A stretch of DNA of 64,000 nucleotides from Phaseolus vulgaris (Eukaryota > Streptophyta > Magnoliopsida > Fabales > Fabaceae), in the NCBI RefSeq assembly GCF_000499845.2, contig NC_023758.2:23673366-23737365 (forward strand). The letters run 5' to 3'. Every line of letters begins with the position of its first letter. Position 1 is the first letter of the stretch. Positions 12,476 through 23,996 of the stretch are shown piece after piece. The notes beneath the pieces are model-generated. The model was not told the origin of the DNA, made no database searches, and was given only the letters and a program-made list of their open reading frames with translations. The translations under genes were made by a program, and so were the position numbers.

Positions 12476-13690
12476 TAATAAAATGCAAAAAATTTCACAA
12501 GAGATTTGATTCAACAATGAGTGATAAAAAATAGGTTTAAAAATTTGAAAGTTTCTCTCAAGGTCAAAAAGTCAAAATTTCTTTGAGTTCACTCTCGAGA
12601 AAGAGTAGTGAGTCACTAGGACTACTTAAGGACCAATGTATTTTCTAGTCAAATACTCCTCAACTAATTTTAACAAATTTTCCTAAAAGGAAACTTCAAA
12701 ATGATTTTTCTAGATGTGTGTGCAAGAGACCTAGAGACTAAAGAAAGGTCAACTATAAAATTTGAGAGATTCACCCTAGATATCACGAAGATTTAGAAAA
12801 TAAAAGGAAATCAAGAAATTAACAAAAAGAAAATAAAGTAAAGCAAGAAAATCTAGACAAAATTCCTAAGTGAAAACGCAAGTGATACTTTGAGTCCATT
12901 GACACATTTCCACAAGACTAAACACTTATTATTACAATGTTTATCTTTTGGATTGCTTTAAAGGCATTTTCTCAAACACAAAACAAACAAAAATTACAAA
13001 TGAAAAATTAACACAAAGTTCCATGACAATATGACTTAACAAAATAAATTTTTGATGTTTGATCTTTGTAGCTTGCCAAATCTTCCTCTTATGTGTTTAT
13101 CACTCTTACTTTTGAACTTCCACTTGTTTGTTCTCTAAAAAGTAGTCATCCTTAACTTGATTTTTTTTTTCTCCAATATGCCACCTAACAATGTTAGTAA
13201 CATTTTCCAAAGATCACAATTAAGGGATAATTTCCATCTCAAAATGTCAATAAAAATTCAAAATCAAGAAAAACTCAAAATTGAGAAAGCTAAACTAAAA
13301 GGAATGAGACAAACTCAAAGAATGTCCAAAAATTCAAGAGAAACAAAAAATTAAAAACTATTAAAAAAATTAGACACTAAAAAATAATTACCTAGAGAAA
13401 TCTTTCTAGAATGGATTAAAAAGAAATTAAAGAATAATCAAAAAAATTTCAATAGTGCATGAGAACAAAAAAAATTATTGCCCAATATATGGCTTGGCCC
13501 AAATATTTCACTGCAGCCAAATTGGAATGGCACGGCCCACCGTGGTGCAATTTACAAACTAACATGCAGAATTTTATGGCCCTTTCCAATTCAATTTTCG
13601 TGGACCCCACATAAAAAATTCTTCAATTGTAAATTCGACCAGAATCATGCTTCACTGCACACCAAATTGTAGCGTTGCGTACCACAAATT
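12476..13690 (-). repeat. Gypsy LTR/leader repeat, reverse copy
   Basis: On the minus strand this lies immediately upstream of the gag remnant at 11338-12350. Its distal half (13060-13690) matches 690-818 and 2040-2430 on the plus strand. It is therefore inferred to be the 5' LTR or long leader of that gypsy element. The copy ends where the MULE begins, near 13738. Confidence 0.5.
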
Positions 13691-13737
13691 TACGCTTCAT
13701 GTACTGTATTGTTGAAAATATTTGTTTTGGCACTTGA

Positions 13738-14085
13738 ATTTGAGGTTTTTTTTTATCATCTTAGGATTTTTTTTTTATCAAAATGGAGTCCGTTTAAAAA
13801 AAATTAGGCAGGTCGTGCCAATGACACGATTTCATATGGACAATTCGTCCCAATTTGACATGACTCTGTCATGTCATATTGAAATTGTGCCAACTTGGCA
13901 TAACTTTTGTCATATCATACTGAAATCCACGTCATAATTTTTTTTTAATTTTATTGTTTATATATTAGGTAGCAAGTTATGTAATGTTAAAAATTAATTT
14001 GATACATAATTTTCTAAGAGTGTTAGTTTTAAGGAACAAAAAATTGGATAATCGTGTATGGATCATGTTTGACGGTAATGTAATA
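13738..14085 (+). repeat. Left terminal inverted repeat of the MULE
   Basis: About 350 bp. The inner edge is at GATCATGTTTGA (about 14061-14072), which pairs with TCAAACATGATC at 26147-26158. The outer edge is near TTGAATTTGAGG (13737-13748), paired with CCCTGAATTTGA around 27389. It contains several copies of a word like tcgtgccaa-tgacacga on both strands, a possible transposase-binding or subterminal motif. Confidence 0.75.
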
Positions 14086-14341
14086 CAATAACTTGATTAT
14101 TTGATTAATTAAAAAATGAAGAAAATTGTTATTGAATTTGGAAATAAATAGATAAATGAAAATTTATTGTATTTGGAAAATAAATAGAGAATTATTGTTG
14201 TGAATTTGCAAAATAAATAGCTTGAGAAGTAATGATTTTACAGAACACGTAATGATGAGAAGAGATTAATTAGAACTAAACAAATTAGTAAGATTCATTA
14301 CAAGATATAAAATAAAAATATAAAGTTGAACTAGAAGTAAA

Positions 14342-16410
14342 TTATTTATGGGAAGACGTGCCACAATGTGGTCTTCATATTTGTCGTCGAGGTCTTCGTG
14401 GAGGGTGATGATAAGACGGAGGAGGAGGTGGAAGATGATCATCAGTGATATGTTCATCAACATTGTTATTGGCTTCATTATGAGATGTTGGTGAGGACAT
14501 TGTGGCTCGATAGTGCATGGATGATGTTGGATTATATGCAGAAGGAGGGGTGAATGCCGAAGTTCCAAATATATTCGGTGGAGTGGAAAAAGTACCCGAA
14601 GGAGAAGGTAAAAAGTTATACGTGTAAGGAATTTGATGGTGTGGAGAATGAAGTGAGAGGTGGTGAAGATGATCCATGTGTGTGGATGTGGATGGTTGTG
14701 GAAGACCCGAATAACTGGATTGACCAACATCAAAATCATGACCATAAGGAAACCTCGAAGGGTAATAAGTCGGATGCGAAGGCGGTTGTGGTTGTGGTTG
14801 CGGTTCCAGTTCCAATTCCATGGGCTCCTGTGGCATGTCATACTCTTCGAAAAATAATGTTAACTTCATTATAAACATGTTGTTATTGCTAAAAATAAAA
14901 GGCATGAATATGAATTAACTTACATCTTCGTCAGAGGACGATTCCTGAGTCGATATGTAACGAATAGTATGGTTAATGTACCACTGCATGTATGTTGTGG
15001 AATCATGCAAATGACCATTACCATTAAACTGAATGCCTTCTATTAGATGATTATGTCTATCAGTCCACATTACTATCCACCGCTGATGGTATTCTGGCTA
15101 GTATCTGTTTGTTCTGCCCCTCATATCTTCTTTGTGCAACTCATCTAAGTTTTGTGGCTCTAATGGAATACCTTGTTGAAAACCAAATTTTCGCATAACC
15201 CGGTCAGCTTGGTGAAATTCAACAGTGGCAAAACTAATAAGGGGAACAACTGCCTACTAACTGGAGAAACCTCAGTAGTGATCAATACAACGACGTTTGG
15301 CATGTTGTATAGAGTCCACAAGAACTGCAAAATACTTGGCATTATTAGTATTGGACAAAATATATAATTAAACATTGGATATAGAATATAAATTGATGTT
15401 TTTATGAACCTTTTTTGGCTGTAAATTATCAATTGTCTTCCTTATCAAACTAACTGTCCTCGTAGGTAGGTGGGTGGTACCTTTGTGACGGTGCACGAGA
15501 CCACCTTGTATAAATAACAAAATTGTTAACATTGGACATCGAACTTCATTTGCATACATGAGACATTAAATATCAAAATATACCTTTTGGCTAGTGGGAA
15601 ACCATGTCCGGCGGCAATGTCCTTAGGAGTTAATGACTCAATTATTGAGGAAAGGGTTTTAATCCTCTCAGGCCCAACACTGCAATAGTAGCATACAACC
15701 TCCTATGTTGTCTTGGTGATAGTCAATTCTGTGATCTAATGCATGATAAAGACACGCCAACACAGCTGAACCCCAACTATAAGTGGCGACATGGGTCAAG
15801 TCAGCTAATAATAACATATACATTAGATGTACTCTGCTTATTGATGTGTTTGGCATTAACAAACTCTCAATTAATGAAAGAATATGTGCTCTAGCATGTT
15901 GAGCAATGACATCGTCTGTAGCATCAACCGAAAATTGCTGAAAGTTGTTGTTCAACCATGATAATTTTATGGTATTCCCTTTAATTACATTAAGGGAAGG
16001 GATGGACCCTAACAAGTATTGGCACACTTCAACCATGTCCCCACTTGTGAATCCAGTGATAGGTTGACCATTGATGGAAAGACCTAATTGTAGAGCCACA
16101 TCTTGTAATGTGATTGTGGACTCTCCAAGTCGAAAATGAAAAGTATGGGTCTCTGGTCTCCATCTCTCAACTAGTGCAATGATCAAGTGATGGTTAATGT
16201 CGATGGAGGGAATGCTTAGTAGATGTCCAAATCTAGCTACATTTATCATATGAATGACTCAGAGATCTACAAATTGGAGGTGGATAATAACCCAGATGGC
16301 ATGTCGTCTTGGTCGTAGTAATCGTTCGTTACCCTCCCGAATTTAGTAACATGCTTATTTTGAAGGCGCAATAGAGACATATCACAAGGTAGACGACGTC
16401 CGAATGCCAT
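14342..16410 (-). pseudogene. Plant mobile domain (PMD, PF10536-type) gene of the MULE, decayed
   Basis: Read from an ATG at 16410 (MAFGRRLPCDMSLLRLQNKHV). The largest open piece (16249-15668) shows the diagnostic PMD core: LVERWRPETHTFHF, then TITLQDVALQLGLSINGQ, then a SRVHLMYMLLLAD segment and YSWGSAVLACLYHALDH, ending IGGCMLLLQCWA. Further pieces at about 15400-15160 (LWTLYNMPNVV) and 15110-14930 (PEYHQRWIVMW.DRHNH) follow the usual PMD C-terminal order. The last exon-like piece (14905-14342) is Pro/His/Tyr-rich and ends RPHCGTSSHK after an in-frame TGA. The PMD is shared with Arabidopsis MAIN and MAIL1, nuclear proteins needed for transposon silencing and genome stability. Several frame breaks make this copy non-functional unless some are introns. 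Terminating inside one MULE end and facing away from the transposase, it appears to be element cargo and not a host gene. Confidence 0.8.
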
Positions 16411-16419
16411 AAAAAACGG

Positions 16420-17045
16420 TTCTATAGTTATTGTAATTATTTTCAAATAATTAATTAATTGTAAATAATTATATATATTATGAATAAGATAAATAATTTT
16501 ACTAATGTAAGAAATCACAAATAACAAAATATTAAACACTATAATGAATAATAAATTATTAATTTTTTTCTCAACATAAATCAAATAATACATTTTTTAA
16601 ACCTGTTTATTTTTTTAAAATTCCATTTATATTAAAATATAAAAATGTATAAGTACTGTAATTATTTTGTAATAATTAAATAATTTATAAATAATTATAT
16701 ATATTTTAAATAAGTTAAATAATATAAATAATTTGACTAATGTAGCAAATCACAAATAACTAAATTATAAACAAATCATAAATTATGATTTTTTTTTGTC
16801 TGAACTAATAATTATTTTTATCACAAATCAAATGATACATTTTTCGTAAACCAGTTTATTTTTTTAAATACCATTTATATTAAAATATAAAAAGTATAAG
16901 TTTTATAATTATTTTCAAATGATTAAATAACTGTAAATACTTATATATACTATGAATAATTTAAATAATATAAATAATTGCATCACAGTAACAAATCTAA
17001 TAACAAAATTATAAACAATTATAAACAATTACAATAAACAATTAT
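16420..17045. repeat. AT-rich tandem triplication, unit about 230-245 bp
   Basis: Three successive diverged copies share the order: 'taattattttNNaataattaa', then 'aattatatatatt', then 'aatcacaaataac', then 'gtttatttttttaaa'. They begin near 16430, 16658 and 16904. The array lies just upstream of the PMD start codon, so it may include that gene's promoter. Confidence 0.6.
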
Positions 17046-19397
17046 AAACAATTACAATGAATCACAGATTATTCATGCTTTCAGTTTTGTCTCAATCTTT
17101 CATACTAAGACTTTTAGTTTTGTCTCAATCTTTCATACTCTAAGAGTCTCTGAGTTGAGTCTGCAAACAAATGCAACCACTGTAGTCTCAATTTCATGGT
17201 CACAAAGGCACTAAATATCTTCGCGATGTCGCCAGAATTGTCAGAATTGCAGCTGCGAAATTTTAAAAAACCATAATTACACTCTAGGACTAATAAAAGA
17301 TTTTCTGGACGTCTGTAGATGGGGTCAAACAGAATTTTCATATCTTAGGAGAATGTTATGTCCATAGATACAGTTAAAATTATACTTCCTAATATGAAAA
17401 TATTAAAAAATTATTTATAAAAAAATTTAACAAAAGATAAACATATTTAAATTATAATGTTTGAATTTTTATATTTATTCATCCTTATTGAATTATTCAT
17501 CCTCATTGGAAAATACAGCTTTTAATTCTAGTTCATCAAGAGATAAATTAGCAATCTCAAAAAATCCATTTTCATCCAATAAAAAATCATATCATGTAAT
17601 ATCCCACAATTTAGTTTTTTTCTTCTTTGTATTTTGAGAAATTTCTTGAGAGAAGACGAAGATTACTATGGATACATACTAGATCCTTTGTCCTTTTAGG
17701 TATCATCTTATTTCTTTTTACATATTTACATAATTATACAAATATTTATCTTTAAGTAGTCATATTTATATAATCATAAAATTATTTATCATTATGTGAA
17801 TATATTTACATAACCATAAATATCTATCATTAAGTGGTTATATTACATATTTACATAATTATACAAATATTTATCTTTAAAAGATTATATTCACATATTT
17901 GCATAATCATACGAATATTTATCTAGTTATAGTTACATATTTACATATTTATATAATCATAAAAATATTTATAATTAAGTGGTTATATTTTCATAACAAT
18001 ATTTTATTTCTTTTAAGTTAAAGTTTAATCTTATTTTAAAATATTAATCTTTAACAAAACATTACTGTTTAAAAATTAATTTAAATTATAAAAAATAATT
18101 TTATGTTTGAAATTTAAAAATAAAGTAAAATAAAAATATACAGAATATTATATAATTATATAATAAATTGTATTTAAATTAAAACATAATAATATTAAAT
18201 TTAAAATGGAGAGGCACGACACCATTAGTGTTAGAGTGAAAGTAATAATAATTTAATAATGAATGCATTTTGAAAAAGCAGAGTCATTGTCATAAATAAA
18301 TTCATTTCATAATTTCCCACTTCACAATATCTACCTACAGTCTGCACTTTTCATTTTGAAAAAATTTCTCAGAAACCCTTCATCTTCTATGTTTTCCGAC
18401 CCAGCTCAAGTCGTCTGACACCGTGTCATTCGTGCTTCCGTCGGGTGTCCGCATCTGATACGCGTTCGACATGCGGAAGCGGAGACCAACCATCGTATCC
18501 AAACTTCATAGATTATAATTCATTCATGATACTGGAATATCTTTAAACAAATCCAAATAAAATAGTTGTAAACTTTCATAAGTTATCTTAATGAAATATT
18601 ACTAATCCTATATAGAAAATAATTATCGTAATAAGTAGAAAAAAATTCTACAAACAGTTTTTATAAATTAAATCATACAATAAATATAATTTTCTGGTTG
18701 GGAACTTACAACATATATTATGAAGACTATGAATTAGTGAGTTAGCAACACTCAACTACAATGAAGAAGTCTATGTATCAAACTAAAAGATGGATGTCTT
18801 CAACAGTGCCCACAAGTAGGTTCTACAGTGAAGAAGTCTATATATTAAACTAGAAGATGGATTTCTTCAGAACAGTGCCCACAAGTAGGTTCCAGGTGTA
18901 GTTGGTAATAAAATTTCTTCTCCGGCTTGGTTTCCCAACAAGGTGGTTTGGCTAAAGATGCAGAGTGTAGCTTGCTATTTAATATCAATATCTGAGGCTA
19001 TGCGTACAGACTCAAGTTTCGCAAGAAGGTGATTTGGCTAAAGAGTGCAGAGTGTAAGTTGGTATTTAATATCAATATGTGAGGCTATGCATGCATCGTC
19101 ATTTCAGTCCAAAAAATATGCTTGGAAATACCCCTTCATTTAAGGACTAAAAATTGGTCAACAAGGAGTCTGTCTTACTATTTCGAAGCACGCTTCTTAC
19201 ATCTACTTTAAAGCTGCGGTGCACCTTGAAAATACAAAGTTTTTCTTCTTTCATTGTTGAATGAAGACAAAGCAAATCTGGCAAAGCAAACCTGCCAAGC
19301 TGTGACCCTTGCATGTGAATTTAGTGCGTGAGCGAGAGAACCCACTCTCATCTATAAAAAACGAGAGTTTGAATAAGCTAAAGCGTGCAACGTAGAC
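17046..19397. other. MULE interior, non-coding, with minisatellites
   Basis: There is no supported gene. 17690-17995 is a degenerate minisatellite of about 55-60 bp built on 'acatatttacataat.ata.aaatatttat'. 18755-18895 holds two copies of a block containing 'tgaagaagtctat' and 'cagtgcccacaagtaggtt'. 18945-19100 holds two copies of a block containing 'tttggctaaag', 'gcagagtgta' and 'tatttaatatcaatat'. The duplications are local and imperfect. Confidence 0.5.
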
Positions 19398-19402
19398 AGT
19401 GT
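19398..19402. repeat. Target site duplication of the Copia element (left)
   Basis: AGTGT at 19398-19402 is repeated exactly at 21804-21808, immediately outside the two LTRs. It marks this as one insertion event into the MULE. Confidence 0.88.
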
Positions 19403-19672
19403 TGATGGAAAAAACGCACGCGGAAGCAACACACAATCACGAATCAACTACGGAAAATAAACAACACAAGATTTAACGTGGTTCGGTCGCCAACTGCAAC
19501 CTACATCCACACGGGCAACTATTAGGTTTTCATTTTGTCCTGTTGCACACCAATTACAAGTACAATGATCTCTTTAAATAGATATTATAAAAGGGACATA
19601 ATGATTAAGTCCACCCACTAAACATGGTGTCTAGTCAACCCAACCCAATTGGTCCTGGCTTCATACCCAACA
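19403..19672 (-). repeat. Copia 3' LTR
   Basis: 270 bp, TGATGG...CCCAACA on the plus strand. It is the 3' LTR of the minus-strand element, because the purine tract lies just inside it (19673-19690). A partial second copy of its inner end follows at 19724 (see the duplication entry). Confidence 0.9.
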
Positions 19673-19824
19673 ATCTCCCACTTGAAGCCACGAAACAATG
19701 TTCACCTGCGCTTCAATTGTGTACATGGTGTCTTGTCAGCCCAACTCAATTGGTCTTGACTTCATACCCAACAATCTCCCACTTGAAGTCACGGAACAAT
19801 GTTCACCTCTAGTTGCCACCAACC
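19623..19824. repeat. 101-bp tandem duplication across the LTR/polypurine-tract junction
   Basis: CATGGTGTCT starts at 19623 and again at 19724. Both copies run through 'tcatacccaacaatctcccacttgaag' to 'aacaatgttcacct'. The duplication copies the last part of the LTR together with the polypurine tract and adjacent interior. Confidence 0.8.
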
Positions 19825-19831
19825 TTCTTAA

Positions 19832-21100
19832 TCATTTTGAAGACTTCGTTAAAACTCCCCTAAGTTTCAACACGTCAGTCACTGACCCGTTCTCTTTTCC
19901 TACCGACTCCCACTTACATGAATTGCCGGATCCTGGAACAACTTGAGAACAAACACTCTTCATATTCAACAAGAAATTTTCTGGAGAAGTTTCAACAGCT
20001 GGAATACTGGTTCTCCTAACCCACTGTCGTCTAGGAACCTCAGCTGAAGCACAATCCGTGCTCCCACTGCCACAAGTACCTCTAACTGGTCTACCTGAAC
20101 CTTTCCATGCTCGTTCATCCTGAATCTGACCTGTGGCTCTGAGTTTCTCTCTTGTAAAGACAACCCTCTTCTGCCCACGAGATTTTGTGAACTGGACTTT
20201 GTTTATCTTCTGAACTGGGATGATCACTCCCTCAGACACGGTAATCCGACCATATACAACTAACCTCTCTTTTTTCCGCAGGTCATGACAAGATTTCCCT
20301 TGACGACATTCCACTGCTGATTTCCGAACTGCACTTCATGTCCCTGTTCGTCCAACTACCTAACAGAAATCAAACTTTTCCTCAAGCTTGGAACAACTCT
20401 GACATCCTTCAAAGTCCATAAACCAACTGGTGTCTTCAACACTATGTCACCCATGCCTGTAACATCAAGAGTTTTGTTGTCCGCTAGTCTTACCTTTCCA
20501 AAGTCTCCAATAACTAGATTCTACAATGCTTCAGAATCCATGACCCAGGAATCCACACTGTTATCCGCGCAACAGACTAAGAGGTCCTCGTCTGCGGAAT
20601 CTTCTACAATGTTAACTTGTTTATCATTTGGGCATTGATTCCTGAAATGCCCCACCTCCTTGCAGTTACAACATGTTACACTTAAGCAATCCCGAGTGTT
20701 TGACTGACTCCTTCCTTTGTTCTTGCTCCCACTATCTCTGATATTTTTCTTACCTCTGATGACATATAGCGATTCACTAGATGATTCCCCATAACTCCTT
20801 CTTCGGACGTCTTTGCCAAGAATGAGATCACGAATCTTCTCAAAAGTGAATCAATCGGATCCCGTTGAACTGGTAACTGCTGTAACCGTTCTGAACCAAC
20901 TGTCAGGCAAAGACGATAACAGTAGTAAATCTTGAATTTCATCATCGAACTTAATGCCCACTGACATAAGTCTGGCTAAGATCGAATTCATTTTATTGAT
21001 GTGCTCAGTAACTGAACTCGCAAATCCTTAATTTGAATTTTCCACCAACTGAAATTTGTACCATCGAATTTTTAATTCGGAACTTCCCGTCTTCTGCCAT
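19832..21100 (-). pseudogene. Copia gag/protease remnant
   Basis: On the minus strand an ATG at 21100 begins MAEDGKFRIKNSMVQISVGG. A deletion follows, and a shifted frame then shows the standard Copia gag: TEHINKMNSILARLMSVG, then KFDDEIQDLLLLSSLPDSW. A CCHC zinc knuckle sits at about 20690-20640 (CNCKEVGHFRNQC core, C-x2-C-x4-H-x4-C). Next comes a protease-like site DSWVMDSE, where the family has DSG, so the second active-site position is changed and a stop follows. Then come the gag-pre-integrase-like strands (VRLADNKTLDVTGMGDIVL, WTLKDVRVVPSL). The open frame 20314-19832 is the following degraded stretch. No integrase or RT is present. Confidence 0.8.
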
Positions 21101-21533
21101 CTCAAACGACTAGTCGAGATACTCGGTACAACTAATTTCAGATTTTGGTAATCTTTTTTTTTTTTAAAATCAAAACCACAAAAATTGCACCACCCAAAAT
21201 CACTCACCCACAGACCTGGTCGCAGTCCCCACTGCACTGACGCTCTGCACCACCACCGTCGCTAGTCACCGCTGTTGTGGAGCAGATTTTGGAGCCTCCT
21301 CCTTGCACCGCTGTGAAACCCTAAGCCTTGGGACGCTATTGTAGCCCCTGCAAAACCCTAGCTTTGGGATGCTGATGCCGCCTCTGCTAAACCCTAGCTT
21401 TGGGACACTAATGTCGCCTCTGCGAAACTTTAACTTTGGGACACTACTGCAACTGCAATTTTCACGTCTCGTCGATTAATTTCTGCTGATCGGATCTCTA
21501 GTGTGTAAACGAACCAAGGCTCTTGATACCACT

Positions 21534-21803
21534 TGATGGAAAAAATGCACGCGGAAGCAACATACAATCACGAATCAAATACAGAAAATAAACAACACAA
21601 GATTTAACGTGGTTCGGTCGCCAACTGCAACCTACATCCACACGGGCAACTATTAGGTTTTCATTCTGTTCTGTTGCACACCAATTACAAGTACAATGAT
21701 CTCTTTAAATAGAGATTATAAAAGGGACATAATGATTAAACCCACCCACTAAACATGGTGCCTAGTCAGCCCAACCCAATTGGTCTTGGCTTCATACCCA
21801 ACA
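21534..21803 (-). repeat. Copia 5' LTR
   Basis: 270 bp, same length as the partner LTR. On the minus strand it is followed after two bases by the primer binding site TGGTATCAAGAG, the usual initiator tRNA-Met complement of Copia elements. The right-hand target duplication AGTGT is at 21804-21808. Confidence 0.9.
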
Positions 21804-21808
21804 AGTGT

Positions 21809-22929
21809 CTCTAGAGAGAACCCATCCTCAAAGCATTGATCTCCTCAATCTCTATGGGTAACAAATAATTACATTTTTTGTTCTAAGATATAATTTAATG
21901 TAGTTTTTTAGAGATAATTTAAGTATTATTGTTTATTAAAATTGAACCTTTATTTAAAGAATTTGTGCGATACAAATTAAGATAGATTATGAAGGTGAAA
22001 TTTAATTGAGTGAAGGAAAAATAATAAATTAATTTGTTAAGAAATGTTTCTCTTTTAAATAATTTTTCGTATTAGTTAATTTCTATCCGTCATTATTATA
22101 TATAATTTTATATATGGTAATAAAAAAAGGTGTCTCATTTTATTTAATATTCAATGTTTTAAGAATCTGTAAAGGTTTTGTAGATTCAATTCTTTATTGT
22201 TATAATATTAGTAAGTTTTGATGTGTGTTTTAACTCTCTCCAAGGCTTCATACATACTACAGATATTTGTGTTATTTCACATTTTCAGATTTGTGCTAAA
22301 TAAACTTTTTTTTTCTTTAGTATGATTATCTTCCTTAGTTTTTGGTCTTTCGGTTAAGCCATTTCAGTTTCATGCACAAATATTTTCTTACATAAAATCA
22401 TGTTATTTTTAATTAATTTTTTATTTTTCAAACATATTAAAAGTTAAAAAATAAATAAAAAATTGGTACATGAATGTGTGTTTCACGTCAAGTACTTATT
22501 TTATTGTGAATGATTGGGTTTTGGTTTCATCCATGCTTTTTCCAATTAATTTTTTATATTATAAACTTATTAAAATTTTAAAAAATGAAAATAGTTTTTT
22601 GGCACATCATGTTGAGTTGTGCAGGTCAATTCCTGATTTTTAGAAAATCTTATAGGAAATATAATGAATGAATCATAAACTAAACATACTTTCAAATATA
22701 TGCATTGCAGTACCAGGTACCATTCCATTCATTCTTCCATACATTGCTACGAGAGTGTATAAGAACTCCCTTCCATATTTTTTTCTTTTATATTTACGGT
22801 GTTGATGAGCATATATTTATTCACACTCACTAGCCTTATTCATAGATTATTAGACTATAATAGTAAATAAATCCATTGTTTTCATTAATATTCTTATAAT
22901 TGGGTTTATTTGAGCCTTAACTATTATTA
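21809..22929. other. AT-rich interior of the MULE, no gene seen
   Basis: The words 'agagagaaccca' and 'ctc' continue those interrupted at 19340-19397, confirming that this was contiguous before the Copia insertion. The rest is AT-rich sequence without open frames or clear repeats. Confidence 0.45.
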
Positions 22930-23994
22930 TTGTTAATTTTGTGTTTTTAGAGTAAATTATCCGGAGGAAGCATCTACCTTTGTGAATGGGCCAAATATGC
23001 AAAAGTCCAAGTTACTTCTTGAACCAGGAAACAAATTTTGAGGAGAATAAAGAGAAAATAAAATCTACAATATCTCAGAAACAGAATTGGAAGCAAATCT
23101 TCTACAAAGTACAAGAATTCTGGAAAGATGGAAACTTGGAAACTATTAACAAAATATAAACTACAATATTTTCCCAAAATCCTTGGAGCAGAAAAGCCTA
23201 TAAAAGGACACAAGCATCAAGGAGAAAAGGGGGAGCTTCATAGGGTTTTCTTAGTTTATTTTCTTCTTTGTAATTCTTTTGTTTTGCCTCCACATGGAAG
23301 GCTAAACCTTTTTGGTTGATTCTTTTGTAACTTCCCATTGAGTTCTGAGGTTTTGTTCAATAAAAGTTTCGATTTTTAATTCTCTATAGCAGTTGTTTTT
23401 ATTGTCTAATCTCCTGGAAAACTAGTTTTTGTGAGAGGTTGTACTTGAACGCATGATTTGTCTTCCTTGTCTTAAACTTTGGTTTCTTAATTAGTTCGCA
23501 TTGTTCTAATTAATTTCTTGGACGCATGATTCAAGAGAGAGAAGGTAAGCATTCCCATGGAGTATACGCATGGAACAAAGTGGGTATTGATTAAACCAGT
23601 AGACGCATGTTTTACTAGTGAGTTTCAATTGAATCAGATCGGCACATGTTCAATCTGGTTTAGCTCTGTTGGAGGATTGAGAAAAGATTAATCTTTAGAG
23701 AACTTGTGAAGAATTCAATGGTGGAAGAACTTGGGGATCAATCGCTTTTTTATTTTCTATTTAAATCTCTTTTATATTTTCTGCATAACTATCTTAAGCC
23801 CCTTTTTATTATTATTGTTATTACTAACTTTTATTGCTTGTAGATAAATTCTAAACAATGATCTACTGATTTTACTATTGGATTCATTGGGAGACGACTT
23901 GGGGTCATCTGACCACAATTATACTATCATTTCTCTAGTGTTAGACAAGTCTACGCTAGAATCATATTAATTTGACAGCAAAACGACATTTATC
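22930..23994 (+). repeat. Probable gypsy solo LTR or LTR fragment
   Basis: The stretch has LTR-like signals in order: a TATA box CTATAAAAGG at 23198-23207, an AATAAA polyadenylation word at about 23359, and the phrase TTGGGAGACGACTTGGGGTC at 23887-23906, seen near the 3' end of many plant gypsy LTRs. It stops just before the first codon of the transposase frame. No target duplication was found and the left edge is uncertain. Confidence 0.45.
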
Positions 23995-23996
23995 AG

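Larger units (their letters stand above)
19403..21803 (-). mobile_element. Copia LTR retrotransposon, internally deleted, minus strand
   Basis: Two 270-bp direct repeats (19403-19672 and 21534-21803) with TG...CA ends and a perfect 5-bp duplication AGTGT enclose about 1.86 kb. On the minus strand the PBS TGGTATCAAGAGCC lies at 21531-21518, two bases inside the 5' LTR (21534-21803), and the purine tract AAGTGGGAGAT directly precedes the 3' LTR. Only gag and the beginning of pol remain; integrase and reverse transcriptase are missing, so it would have to be mobilised in trans. About a dozen differences separate the LTRs by eye, so the insertion is not brand new. Confidence 0.93.

Noticed and set aside
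14266..14874. Long alternative frames over the PMD C-terminal part (191, 106 and 65 codons)
   Set aside because: They are shadows of the Pro/His-rich C-terminal exon; only the frame of 14905-14375 fits the family order.
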